Positions 21,681 through 32,300 of a DNA stretch of 64,000 bases are shown piece by piece. The notes under the pieces were generated by a model that had not been told where the DNA came from, searched no databases, and saw only the letters and a list, made by a program, of their open reading frames with translations. The DNA comes from Isoetes taiwanensis (taxonomy: Eukaryota; Streptophyta; Lycopodiopsida; Isoetales; Isoetaceae): the NCBI GenBank assembly GCA_021234155.1, contig JAJEKV010000034.1:14740671-14804670 (forward strand), written 5' to 3'. The position numbers were made by a program, and so were the translations under genes. The stretch's first letter is position 1. Every line of letters begins with the position of its first letter.

Positions 21681-22097
21681 AATAAAAAAAGGCATGGCAA
21701 ATATGAGGATAGAAACATTGGAAGGGATCAAAATGGAAAGGGGATGGAAGAATTAACTAAAAGAGGCCAAGATTGATGAGAATGGGAAGAACAAACAACA
21801 AGAACATAAATCCCTAAAACTTGGAAAAAAACAAGCATGGATTCAAAAAAAGAGATGGTTGATCCAAGCACATACCTTCTGGAGCTTGCTTGGCAAAGGA
21901 AATGGGCTTCAAGACCAATGGGCGCCAAAAATCGCCGGAATAAATGCTCCTCCAAGTTTCTTGCTTGCTCGAAATAGGTCACGGGTTTTCCGCCCTGTTT
22001 CGGAAATATTACAGAGCAACGTCGATTATCGACGTTCTGTATAAACGTCGATGATCGACGTTTATACCGACAAAACGGTCAATATCGACGTTGGCCA

Positions 22098-23328
22098 AAA
22101 AAAAAAAAAAATTAATTGTACCTACAAAGGTTCGAATTGAAGCAAAAACCCTGACATCCAAAACCCTAGCCGCTTCAAATATTCCTTGTTGAGGCAACAA
22201 GAGCTTGGCCGCTTCACATCTAGTTCTAGCAAGCATCCCAGGCATCTTTGGAGCGATCTAAGGTTACATTTTGTATTTCCTTTCTCTGCAATCACTCCTT
22301 GTTCATTATCGTTCTTCGCCCCTTATTTGTAGCTCTTTCTAATGTGAGGATGCAGGATGCCTCGCCCTACTATACGAATAACGCCATTGGAAAGACGTTT
22401 CAGAGTATGGTTGATCGTGGTGCCGCCAGCGGCCACGAAATCCTCCAGAACTATGCGATATGTAAGATGAAGCATTAGAGGAAATAGAAGACCAGCTAGA
22501 GTCTGTTGAAGAAGAAGAGAGATGAATACAATAGTTTGCCCGATAATACCGCACCGCAAGATTTGGAGAGAAGTTGGCAAATTATGTGCAGGAGCTGAAT
22601 TTCTTTGAAGGCATTATTGGATGTGCTGATGACATTGAGTGTGAGGTTGTTCCTCTTCCACCTTTGAGGCAACCTCACGATCTCGACATTTTTGCGTGAT
22701 ATTTGTACTCTAATCATAGTATTTGAGTGACATTGGATAAGTATTTGAGAATATTTGAGCATTTTGTTCAAGTTTTGGATATTTATAATCAGTTATCATT
22801 TGTTCTAGCATTTCTTATACTTATATTCTCATATTTAATCTAAGGATGTTATTGTTAGATAGGCTCTGGTCTTGGATTGAAGTGGGAATAGCAGCATCTC
22901 CTCTTGCATATGATTAAGCAGACTCATCTACATAGCATTGCAAAATCTGAAGATCCTATGCTCAAATTGGAATGTGCAATCTCACGGAATTGGTTGCGTT
23001 CGATGGGGTCCGTCTCTTGGGGTAGGGTTAGGAGCTCGAATTTAACTCATGGCTTAGATAATGTTGAGATAGTTGATGACAATCAAAACCAAAGAGTAGA
23101 GAAAGAAAAGGATGGAGCAGATTCTTGCCTAGATGATGACAGTCAAAGCCAAGTATGTCAAGTATTGAAGATGGAGATAAGGGTGGAACGCCAAAATATT
23201 ATTCTGTTGCATGGCTTAGATAAAGACAACATAAATGGTGTATATCCTAGTTCCTTTCTTTGGAGAAATTGACCGTGACATGGTCACTAAGCAGGCTGCA
23301 TTGCACAGGACGCTCATTAGAATCTCGG
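22098..23328. other. Spacer with weak exon-like frames
   Basis: The frame 22904-23272 (+) reads acidic and Gln-rich (EKEKDGADSCLDDDSQSQVC) and contains two diverged copies of CATGGCTTAGATAA (23048 and 23212). 22355-22475 also looks weakly coding. No family is recognised. Confidence 0.25.
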
Positions 23329-25298
23329 GGATTTTAGGGTCCGTGCTCTGGCGTCAACACCCCCACTCCACGTCAAGTCACGGCGCAAGGTCCCGCCCGA
23401 ATCTGACAAGGAGAGGGCCTCCAAAACGTAAACCCTGTGGGTTGCCAGGTTCTAGAAGGGTTTGCGTTTTGGGGGCCGAGACTTGGTCTGTTGCACTTGG
23501 GACCTGGCCGAGAAGCTGCAGCCGAGAATACGGAGCAAGGGGAACTGACGGAGCGGAGTTTGGGCCTGTCCTCCTCCCGATGTGGCAAGTAGAAGTCGGG
23601 GGGCGCTTTTGCAGTGGCAAGACATTCATAAATTCGCAATTAATGCATTGTACGAAAATAAATTCTGATTTTTTGCCAGCTGGATTCCTAATCCATCTCC
23701 AGCACACAGACCAATTTTCGAAATTTTCGGAGAAGGTCTAGGTCAAAGGGTTAGCATTAGAATGGTCGGGGCAGCCCGTTGCAGGGCAACCAAGCTGGCA
23801 CCTTTCCCCAAGTCAAACGAGGCCAGGACCTTGCAGGGATCCCTCACAAGAGGGGAGAGTCCGGACCCCAAGAGGCGGGATCCAAAAAAGTTCCCGAGGC
23901 AGCCCTTCCTGGCAGCGCTCCCCCGGGGGGCTGCACGCTAATGACCACCCTCCCGGAGCCCGGTTCCCCTATCCGACCGTTGGATCCTCCGTTCAGGGGC
24001 CCCTCTTCGGGAAGGCCCAAAAGATTCCAGATCGGTCCGGGAGAACTTGTCAAACCGCGGGGCGTCCTGAGGTCGGCCTTGTAGAAACCGCAGTGTCTTG
24101 TCGTTCGGGCACCGGGGAGGCTCCGGAATGGCAAATCAACCCTGCCAAATCGTCCGGAATGGCAAAATTACCCTAGGGAGCAAGTTACAAGGTCGGTTTT
24201 GCAAAAGAAAGAAACACTCATGCCCTCCACGACAGTATCCCGCATCCACATCCTAGGCCAATTGACTACGAGTGTGATGGAAGTGAGCTACTTTGGCGCT
24301 TCTTGGAGGTCGGGTGGTCTTCTGGCCACGGAACTTGGTCCCCAGGGCAATGTCGACGTTCTGAGTCCATTGGCAGAGCCAAATCGCGATTCCGGAGAGG
24401 GGAGGTTGCCCGTCCGTCCCCAGGGCATTGGGCAGAGGAAATTCGGGGCAAGCAGCTTCCGGGGGGATTTTAGGGTCCGTGCTCTGGCGTCAACACCCCC
24501 ACTCCACGTCAAGTCACGGCGCAAGGTCCCGCCCGAATCTGACAAGGAGAGGGCCTCCAAAACGTAAACCCTGTGGGTTGCCAGGTTCTAGAAGGGTTTG
24601 CGTTTTGGGGGCCGAGACTTGGTCTGTTGCACTTGGGACCTGGCCGAGAAGCTGCAGCCGAGAATACGGAGCAAGGGGAACTGACGGAGCGGAGTTTGGG
24701 CCTGTCCTCCTCCCGATGTGGCAAGTAGAAGTCGGGGGGCGCTTTTGCAGTGGCAAGACATTCATAAATTCGCAATTAATGCATTGTACGAAAATAAATT
24801 CTGATTTTTTGCCAGCTGGATTCCTAATCCATCTCCAGCACACAGACCAATTTTCGAAATTTTCGGAGAAGGTCTAGGTCAAAGGGTTAGCATTAGAACG
24901 GTCGGGGCAGCCCGTTGCAGGGCAACCGAGCTGGCACCCTTCCCCAAGTCAAACGAGGCCAGGACCTTGCAGGGATCCCTCACAAGAGGGGAGAGTCTGG
25001 ACCCCAAGAGGCGGGATCCAAAAAAGTTCCCGAGGCAGCCCTTCCTGGCAGCGCCCCTGGGCTGTGACGCTTAATGACCACCCTCCCGAGCCGGTTCCCC
25101 TATCCCAACCGATTGGATCCTCCGTTCAGGGGCCCCTCTTCGGGAAGGCCCAAAAGATTCCAGATCGGTCCGGGAGAACTTGTCAAACCGCGGGGCGTCC
25201 TGAGGTCGGCCTTGTAGAAACCGCAGTGTCTTGTCGTTCGGGCACCGGGGAGGCTCCGGAATGGCAAATCGACCCTGCCAAATCGTCCGGAATGGCAT
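23329..25298. repeat. 1136-bp tandem duplication related to the 44-48 kb macrosatellite
   Basis: GGGATTTTAGGGTCCGTGCT begins a unit at 23329 and again at 24465. The units are nearly identical over hundreds of bases; predicted frames in the two copies are the same. Copy 2 is cut at about 25298, where LINE sequence starts. Each unit has the stem CCTCCAAAACGTAAACCCT pairing with AGGGTTTGCGTTTTGGGGG through G-T wobbles. It also shares the TGGTCTTCTG-CCACG, AATGTCGA-GTT and GGCGTCAAC landmarks with the 800-bp units near 45 kb. It is GC-richer than its surroundings. No credible protein is encoded. Confidence 0.85.
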
Positions 25299-25738
25299 TC
25301 GAAGGTGATCCATTGATTATTAGAGATGAAGTTGCCGTTGTGTTGAAGCCATACACTTTTTTATACACCATATCAGATAATCCAAGGTGGGCCATTGCTT
25401 TTTCCAGAAATTGCCAACTGATTGTGTCATATGCCCTTGTAAAATCTAATTTGAGGAGCATACAATTCTGTTTTGACAACTTGTTCCAGTGTAACCCCTC
25501 AGCAGCACCAATGTAGTTATCCAGAATGTTTCTTTGGGGCAGAAAGGCTGACTGGCGGGGGTTGATGACCTTGATTAAGGTCGGCTTCAATCTATTTGCT
25601 AGGATCTTAGCTACCTTGTAAGTGGTGTCAATAAGGGAAATTGGCCTCCAATCCCCAATATGCATTGGGCAGCTAACTTTGGGTATGAGGGTAATAAGCC
25701 CAGCATTGATTGCTGGATGCAAATATCTAGCTTGCCAT
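25299..25738 (-). pseudogene. L1-type LINE ORF2, reverse transcriptase core (downstream part)
   Basis: On the minus strand this continues the LINE of 39074-41914. It encodes the start of the reverse transcriptase: GLITLIPK, DWRPISLIDTTYKVAKILAN, QSAFLPQRNILDN and the motif A region LLKLDFTRAYDTISW, followed by NGSPS. It then breaks off at 25298 against the tandem duplication, before the catalytic YADD-type motif, so the protein is dead. At 25734-25738 it carries one copy of the GCCAT duplication made by the LTR element. Reading frames on the two sides of that insertion differ by one base, so the LINE was already decayed or decayed later. Confidence 0.92.
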
Positions 25739-28212
25739 TGTTGCCCATTTCTGGCAACATGGACTAGCATCTATTATCAAAAACTTTTGTTTCATCCATA
25801 TTTCCTCTAAGGAAAAGTTTCAGGCTATTGTGATCCCATTTGAGTTTGGAAGACATTTGACCAAGTTTGGAAGGCATTGGGGATCTCCTTTTATAGCCTA
25901 ATCTTTTCCTTGAGGTAAAATACCTTTTAGACACATTCCCATTTGTTTAACATTTTCCTTTGATTTGAAGACCAGGCAAAGGCTATAGCAAGATTATCAA
26001 GGAAGCACAAGATGTTTTACCAAAGCTCAACCTTATGAAGCTTGCTTGAGTTTCATTAGTAGTTTGAAGTCACACATATAAGGATGCCATCTTGGAAGTG
26101 AAACATGCTCTTATTCTAGCCTTGAAGTTTGGAAGACCCTTATAGAAGTTTGGAAGACCCTTAGGCTTTGAGCAAATGTATCTTCACTATGAGGTATGAT
26201 TTGAGCATTAGAGACAATCGAGATGAAATCAAAGTGCTGAGAGGTACCCATCTTGTCTTCATTCCATATCCACCTTTTTATGTCCTATGAACCTTTTATA
26301 ACCTTTCTCTCACCATGTTTTTCACTTTTGAGACCTTTTCCCATCATTTCACTACCCATTTTTTTATTGATCCTACCTTCAATTGAGAATTGCCCCCTAA
26401 TGATCTTGAAAAACTTCAAAGGCAAGAAAACTCTTTTCTCATTCTCATTTCATCTTCCTAAACCCTAGTATAGCCTATTTACACCCTTTTCCCATCTTTT
26501 TTCCCATGACTTTTCACCATCCCTATGTTGCAATATTCATTGACCATGGGTCAAAATGGACAAAAATTTAAATGTTTCAGTTTGACACGAAAACCTTCTA
26601 GATGGAAAGCTTGGCAAAAAGAGCTAACATGGCCTTTTTAAATTTGAAAAAACCCTTGGGAAGGCCTTCAAAATTGGATTCTTGGGATGCGTGCAAAAAA
26701 AAATAAAAACCTATTCTAGCCTATCTACCCTATCTATTTTCTCAAGATAGTTCGTGTCACCTCCCCCAATTTTTCCACGTGGCGGCCAGGGGGGGGTTTC
26801 GGCTGGGTGTCCCTCTGCGTGGCACGTAAATTTAATAGTGGGGTCAACACTATTCCTTATATACAGAAGCTGCCAGACTCGTTTGTGCCTATGGGATATA
26901 TCACCCTTAAGAATTTTTGATGAACCCTAAGAAATAGGGGAACCTGCTAAATCCGGCCAATTCGTGCCTAAATTTGATTGAATCCCGCCAATTTTCCCCC
27001 GAGATCAACTCCCCGAACCTTTTTTCCGAGACCTTGGGGACCCTCTGTGGCATTTGATCCGTGAGAAATTGCTCAAATTAGGCCTAAAATCACTCGGCCG
27101 AGCTAGTTTTGTGAGAGGAACAGTTCTTAAACCAGCATTACAGATCAAATCGACACGCCCCTCAGAGATATACCTCTGTGATTTTGGCGCATTCAAATTT
27201 TTGATATCACCTTGCTCGCGATCCTCGCTTTCGATTCCAGCTCTATTTCGCTCGAGATTGAAGTCCCAGTTCGTTGTGACCTGGTCAGCATTGAGGCACC
27301 TCGATTGCAACTTAAAAAATCATTCCATATTACTTCTTTGGTAGTTTTGAAGCCCTTGAAAGACTCATACAGTCTTGGAATTGCCCTCAAGCATTATTAC
27401 TCAAGCATTATTATTTTCGAAACTTTGGTAATACCCTGTTGACATTATCAAACTTTCTGTATCACATTGCTATAATGCATAGTCTTTGCCTGAAAAATCA
27501 TTTTCACCATTGTACATCCATTTTTTGTAATTCTGCATTGCTCTTTTAAAAAAAAAAAGCAAAAAACCAAAATAAGACCAAACCTATTTACTCATAGATT
27601 GTATCTTCTTCAGATAGTTGTATTTCATCCTTATAGAAATCCTAGAAACCTATACATTCAAAGAAAACATATAAAAAGATTTCTTTTCATAACTGTTACA
27701 GAGTTTGGTTTTTTTTCTTGAGGTTTTGTCTATTTACAGGAAAACTAAAACATCCTTTTGCTATTTAAACCTTCTGCACGTGATCTAGAGGCTATTTTGA
27801 AGTTGCTTGCACAGATCCCAACCCAAAATTTCCCATCAAACTCCATCTGCAAAATTTGGCTCTCTGTTTTGGCACTGGCCAACTTTTTGACCTGCCTTTG
27901 ACCTCGTTTTTCTTGACATTCCCTTATTCAAATCAAGTCAAATCTTCTCCACCATTTTCCTCTGCTTGTTGACCACTTATAACACCAATCAGATCTTCAA
28001 AATCTCTCAAGGTGTGTCAGCAAGTTCAGTTTTTGCTCTGACAGTTTTTTCAGTTTCAGGGACTCTAGTGATTTTGAAAAAACTAGCACTTTAAAAATGA
28101 ATTGTCTGGTTTCATATGACAAGGATTGATCACCCTAAGTGATCTGGAGGTTCTAACCGCTTTGTTTAAGATTCCTTTGAGGTTAGGCTAAAATTCGTGT
28201 TTTAGGCTAACA
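25739..28212 (+). repeat. 5' LTR (2474 bp)
   Basis: Complete LTR, TG...CA. It matches 34229-35790 plus 38255-39073, except for 90 bp (27307-27396) absent from the 3' copy at the point where that copy is interrupted. The left and right LTRs differ by scattered substitutions and short indels, so the insertion is not new. Confidence 0.93.
26770..26870 (+). promoter_or_regulatory. Candidate LTR promoter: G-box plus TATA-like box
   Basis: CCACGTGG (G-box core, near 26776) lies about 75 bp upstream of TTCCTTATATACAG (near 26850), a plausible TATA box. Both are retained in the 3' LTR near 35264 and 35341, although the G-rich stretch between them has diverged. This placement fits the U3/R part of a plant LTR. 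Confidence 0.45.
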
Positions 28213-28253
28213 TTTTGGAGGTTCTACTGAGATTTTCACCGGAAGTTGAACTC

Positions 28254-29340
28254 CATGGCACCAAGAAAGACTGTTGAGCTCTTTGAGCAACCCGAGGTAA
28301 CAGGTCAACCAGATCTAGTAGGGGTAAGCATGAAAGTGGCTACCGGTTCCACGGCCAAATGTTACAAATGTTTCTGCTTTGCCTTTTCCTCCACAAGCTC
28401 CTTACCAATTTGAGCTCACTATACCTGTTTCTTCCCCTTGTTATGATTCTTCCATGAATGCTAACCATTTCTTGAAGAATTTTGAAGAATATTATGAGGA
28501 GCATGGAAAGAAGAAAGGTACCAGGTTTCTTTGAGTTTATCAAATGCATGAAAGGTGATGAGGCCGGATCCGGGTTGGATTTTGAACTTTCAATAGGTAC
28601 TAAGTGGGATGAATTGGAACAAAGGTTTCGGCATCAAGGTTTGGTAAGACTACTTCACCCCAGGATCTTGTTTTTGAGCTAAATTCCTTTTCTATTAAAT
28701 CTGGTGAAAGTGTGAAACAGTATGTGGAAAGATTTAACTCTTATTTGCTGGTGTGTAATAGGAACCATGTTTCCCACCCAACTTTGCATCTGGTTGCTTT
28801 CCTTTATCGAGGTTTGATGACCGGGCCTAAGATTTATAGAAAGTTATTAAAACTTCAAAAGTTTGGTGAGCTAGATTCAATCCATAAGACATTTGTAAAG
28901 GCTGTAGATTTAGTAGAAATGCTAAGCTATTTGCCCGATGAAGAAGTCGGGATCCATTCTACCCTCCTCATCATGATATCGAAAGCACGAAGTTACATTA
29001 TGCTAATGCTGCCCCTGTGTATGCAGTTCAGAAGGAAAAGAAAAAGCCAAAAGCTGAAGAGCTAGACCCTCAGGTTTTAGAAGTGAAATCTGAGATAAGT
29101 AAGGTGTCTGAAGCTCTTTTAGAAGTTACCAAACAACGCATGGAGTTAAAAATACTAATAATGCTCTTTCTTCTAGCTCGCCATACACGAATGCACAAAC
29201 CGTGGTAAACCCTATCATAGAGCTGAAAATTGCTTTGCAAGATCTTGTCCTAAATGCCACAAAGGGGCCATTTTGGTAGAGAATGTCCTGTTTGTTCTTT
29301 TTGCAAAGAAATAGGTCATGAAGAGAAGTTCTGCAGTGTC
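28254..29340 (+). pseudogene. Ty3/gypsy gag remnant with two zinc knuckles
   Basis: The gag protein forms the virus-like particle and binds element RNA. A start MAPRKTVELFEQPEV at 28254 follows the LTR, but the frame breaks repeatedly. A capsid-type segment is read at 28712-29065 (YVERFNSYLLVCNR, later FVKAVDLVEMLSYLPDEE). At about 29245-29340 two CCHC knuckles are visible in alternating frames: CPKCHKG..HFGREC and CSFCKEIGHEEKFC. At least three frameshifts or stops make it nonfunctional. Confidence 0.8.
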
Positions 29341-29376
29341 AAGAATTAACTTGCAAAGCAAGAAAAAGGTAAACAG

Positions 29377-31002
29377 GTGTCCAATGTTAGTTTTATTGAG
29401 ACTTGTGCAGAAGAACAAGAAGAACAAGATGTTATGGTTGTGCAAACACGTGCTAGGCTCCATTCGTGTACATCCGCAAGTCCTGTCCCACCAATTGTAG
29501 CTCCTAAGGTAACATTTCAGCCAAATCCTCAGGATATAGCTCCTTCCCCTGTTCAAAGGTATAAACAGAAAGATTTTGAGCTTGATGAATTTGAATTGCT
29601 CATGAAAAACTCCAAGGTTACTGTAGACTTACTAACTTTATTAAGGATTGCACCATCATACAGGGAAAAGCTTATCAAGAACACCCAACATGTTGAAGAA
29701 ATTGCTGCAGAAACTTGCAACAACGTTTCTGTAACCTTACCTGAGCACACTGAAGATCCGGGTGCTTTTATTTGTAGTGCTACTATAGGTACCTCCCATT
29801 TAGATAAAGTTTTGTTGGATGGAGGTTCCTCCCTAAATGTCATGCCTTATCATGTTATGAAAACACTGAATCTCAAAGTAGAAGACAACACTTCTATTGT
29901 TCTAAAATCCTTTTCCAATGCTAAGGTAGTACCAAAGGGAGTGGTGAGAAATGTGTCTGTTAATACAGGGGGAATCATTGTCTTAGCTACATTTGTGGTT
30001 GTTGACTTTGAGAATGTTAACCATGCTAACATCTATGATTTATTATTGGGAAGAAGGTGGATGAAAACAGTAGATGCTAGGCCTATATGGTCTGAAGGTA
30101 TTTGCACTATTTCAAATGGAGCAACTTCCATTAAACTGGTAAACCAAACTGACCCTTCTGCTAACATTAGATTCATAGATGTGGATATTTTGCAGGAAGA
30201 GGAGTTAGGAGTTTACAGTTTAGGTCTAGATGTTGATATAAATGCAGAAGTTATCAACTTTGCTCATGTAGAGTCCCCTGATCCAAAAGAAAACAAGGCC
30301 TACCTTTGGTTTGATGGAGGTATGTCTAAGAAATTAGGGATTGCTTCTTCTGCTGCTATTCTGAAGGATGCAGATCTTAAGCTGATGACTAAGATAGGGA
30401 GAATCCATCCTAATATTTCTTCTAATGCAGCAGAATATAGGGCCCTCATTGCAGGCCTACAGGAAGCAAGGTTTATGAATATTTCCCATATTGTTATCTA
30501 TGGAGACTCACAACTTGTTTGCAAACAGATTCTGGGAGAATACCAAACAAAACATCAAGATATGGAGGATCTGAACACACAAGCTCGAGAATTGCTAACT
30601 TTTTTTGATCATTGGGAAATTTATCATATTCCAAGGTCTAAAAACTTTGAGGCTGATTCTTTGTGCAGGAAAACACTCTTAGAGCATCTCTCTGAGGGAG
30701 CTATCAAGGAAGATGTCCTAGATGAAGATGAACTCTCTCAGTTTCATCCTATCTTGACCATCAACCTAGCACAAGAGGAATCACACAAAGAACTTGAAGT
30801 GCACAAAGGAGGTATGTCCAGGACTTTGCAAATGGGAGATCTATATGATGAAGATTGCAAAGGTAAAATGATTAAGTACTTTGAAGATTGGGTAGATGTT
30901 TTTGCATGGGAATATTCAGAATTGAAAGGGGTTGATAGGAGCATTTGTGAGTTTGAGATAAAAGTTCGTGAAGATACTAAACCCTGTCATGCAAGAGATT
31001 GA
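29377..31002 (+). CDS. Ty3/gypsy protease plus RNase H domain frame (541 codons)
   Basis: The longest open frame in the window, part of the element's polyprotein. Residues about 140-235 are a retropepsin-like protease: active-site region VLLDGGSSLNVMPYHVM, then IYDLLLGRRWM. The triad reads D-G-G instead of the common D-T/S-G. Residues about 308-430 are a complete-looking RNase H: WFDGG, NAAEYRAL, YGDSQLV and FEADSL supply the D, E, D and D acids. The tail (DWVDVFAWEYSELKGVDRSI) is the usual lead-in to the reverse transcriptase, and a TGA at 31000-31002 cuts the frame. An RNase H lying before the reverse transcriptase is an unusual order. The frame is intact but belongs to a dead element, so it is unlikely to make a functional product. 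Confidence 0.88.
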   Translation: MSNVSFIETCAEEQEEQDVMVVQTRARLHSCTSASPVPPIVAPKVTFQPNPQDIAPSPVQRYKQKDFELDEFELLMKNSKVTVDLLTLLRIAPSYREKLIKNTQHVEEIAAETCNNVSVTLPEHTEDPGAFICSATIGTSHLDKVLLDGGSSLNVMPYHVMKTLNLKVEDNTSIVLKSFSNAKVVPKGVVRNVSVNTGGIIVLATFVVVDFENVNHANIYDLLLGRRWMKTVDARPIWSEGICTISNGATSIKLVNQTDPSANIRFIDVDILQEEELGVYSLGLDVDINAEVINFAHVESPDPKENKAYLWFDGGMSKKLGIASSAAILKDADLKLMTKIGRIHPNISSNAAEYRALIAGLQEARFMNISHIVIYGDSQLVCKQILGEYQTKHQDMEDLNTQARELLTFFDHWEIYHIPRSKNFEADSLCRKTLLEHLSEGAIKEDVLDEDELSQFHPILTINLAQEESHKELEVHKGGMSRTLQMGDLYDEDCKGKMIKYFEDWVDVFAWEYSELKGVDRSICEFEIKVREDTKPCHARD

Positions 31003-31920
31003 GAAGAATTAATTCCTCACTTTTAGATCTTATCAAGCGGTGAATTATTCAAAATGCGGGAGTCGAGTTTGATAGTTGACATTGTGAACCCTTCTTGGGT
31101 TTCTTGTATTGTTCCAGTTCTAAAAAGAATGGTTCTCTAAGAATATGTGTGGATTATAGAGATCTAAATAAAGCTACTTGTCAAAGATTGTTACCCTTTG
31201 CCTTTTTGGAAGAAATACTTTATGCGTTGGGGTCGGCAAGTCTATGTACTCATTTTGGATGGTTTCTCTGGTTTTAATCAGATTAGCATCAAAAAGGAAG
31301 ATCAGCCAAAGACATCCTTCATTACTCCATGGGGAACTTATGCAATGAAAAGGATGCCTTTTGGCTTAATGAATGCCCCTCGCTACATTTGAGAGAGCTA
31401 TGGATCTTGTCTTTGCAAACATGACTCTGAGCAATTCAGAGTTTATCTTGATGATTTATGCTTAGGTACTTGGTACAAGTGATCATATTTTGAGCTAACA
31501 AGGATATTTACATTGTGCGAGACAAACTGGAGTTAATCTAAACCCAAAAAGTGCATCTTTTGGCATCCAAAGGCCAGCTCTTAGGCCATGAGGTTTCTGC
31601 TAAAGGCCTTCAAGTAGCTGAAGAGAAGATCATAGCTTTAAAAAAGCTTCAAACACCCAGGACAATTAAAGAAGTCAAGGGATTTATGGGAATGACCTCT
31701 TTTTTAAGAGTGTATGTGCCTAATTTCTCTCACCTTATTAGTCCTATCTCTAAGTTGACTAGAGTAGGCCAAGTTAGTAAACGAGAAAGTAAATATAGGC
31801 CTGTTGTTTGGACTGATGAGTGTGAAAAAGCTTTTTTGCAGATCATAGAGGCTATTTGCCATTCTACACTTTTAAAAACTCGGACCTTTCATTACCATTT
31901 AAAGTTTACATAACTATCAC
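31003..31920 (+). pseudogene. Ty3/gypsy reverse transcriptase remnant
   Basis: In shifting frames this reads the ordered motifs of the enzyme that copies element RNA into DNA: LRICVDYRDLNKAT (31139 on), LDGFSGFNQISIKKEDQPKT (31252 on), FITPWGTYAMKRMPFGLMNA, then the catalytic VYLDDL at about 31443. After that come GHEVSAKGLQV and FMGMTSFLRVYVPNFSHLIS, the connection region, and VVWTDECEKAF. There are several stops and frameshifts, for example at 31000-31030 and 31390. Confidence 0.9.
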
Positions 31921-32300
31921 TAAAAGGCTGCTTTGGAGTTGCCATTTTGCGGGATAGACACCCTATTGCTTTTGCAAGCAAACAATGGTCTCAAACCGAG
32001 GAGACGTATGCTAAGATAGAAAGGAGTGTCTTTCTTTGCTCTCATTTTTTGATCGAGAGACAGGGTCATCTTTACAAAAATCCCAAGCCACTATCTACAT
32101 GCAGCAGAACCCCATGCCTTTTTTTGTATGGTAAGAAATTAGAAAAACCTAAGCTTCATAGGTGGGCTTGTAGGCTTCAATCTTATGATTTAAAGGTAAA
32201 AAGGTTATTCATGTATTGAACAACCCGAAGTTTATACTTGCCTGCTTTGCCTACTTTGAACATGAGGAGTTGATACAAGAAGAAGAAATGACTAACCTTG
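31921..32300 (+). pseudogene. Ty3/gypsy native RNase H remnant
   Basis: It follows the reverse transcriptase in the normal Ty3/gypsy position: HPIAFASKQWSQTEETYAKI is the recognisable block. Later a WACRLQSYDLKVK-like segment marks the domain end. The frame is broken on both sides. Its presence means the RNase H at 30301-30690 is an additional domain and not a misplaced one. Confidence 0.78.

Larger units (their letters stand above)
16759..22097. mobile_element. CACTA-like (En/Spm) element, 3' terminus missing
   Basis: The left end is CACTACAAAAACGTTGAGCC at 16759, a textbook CACTA terminus. Subterminal palindromes of the form ACGTCGATNATCGACGT follow at about 16815, 17003, 17100 and 17142, embedded in GC-rich sequence full of GTCGA/TCGAC. 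The same palindromes recur at about 22018 and 22046, before GTCAATATCGACGTTGGCC and an A-run. The expected right-hand terminus ending GTAGTG is not there, so the right end is truncated. The interior has only broken frames, mostly on the minus strand. Subterminal repeats of this kind are the transposase-binding sites in this superfamily. Confidence 0.78.

Noticed and set aside
21381-21731. Phe/Leu/Ser-rich membrane-like protein on the minus strand
   Set aside because: It is the complement of a GAA/GGA purine run. Hydrophobicity comes from base composition.
23373-24843. Identical 88- and 109-codon frames in two places
   Set aside because: They repeat because the DNA is a 1136-bp tandem duplication; the protein frames show no family signature and overlap on the same strand.
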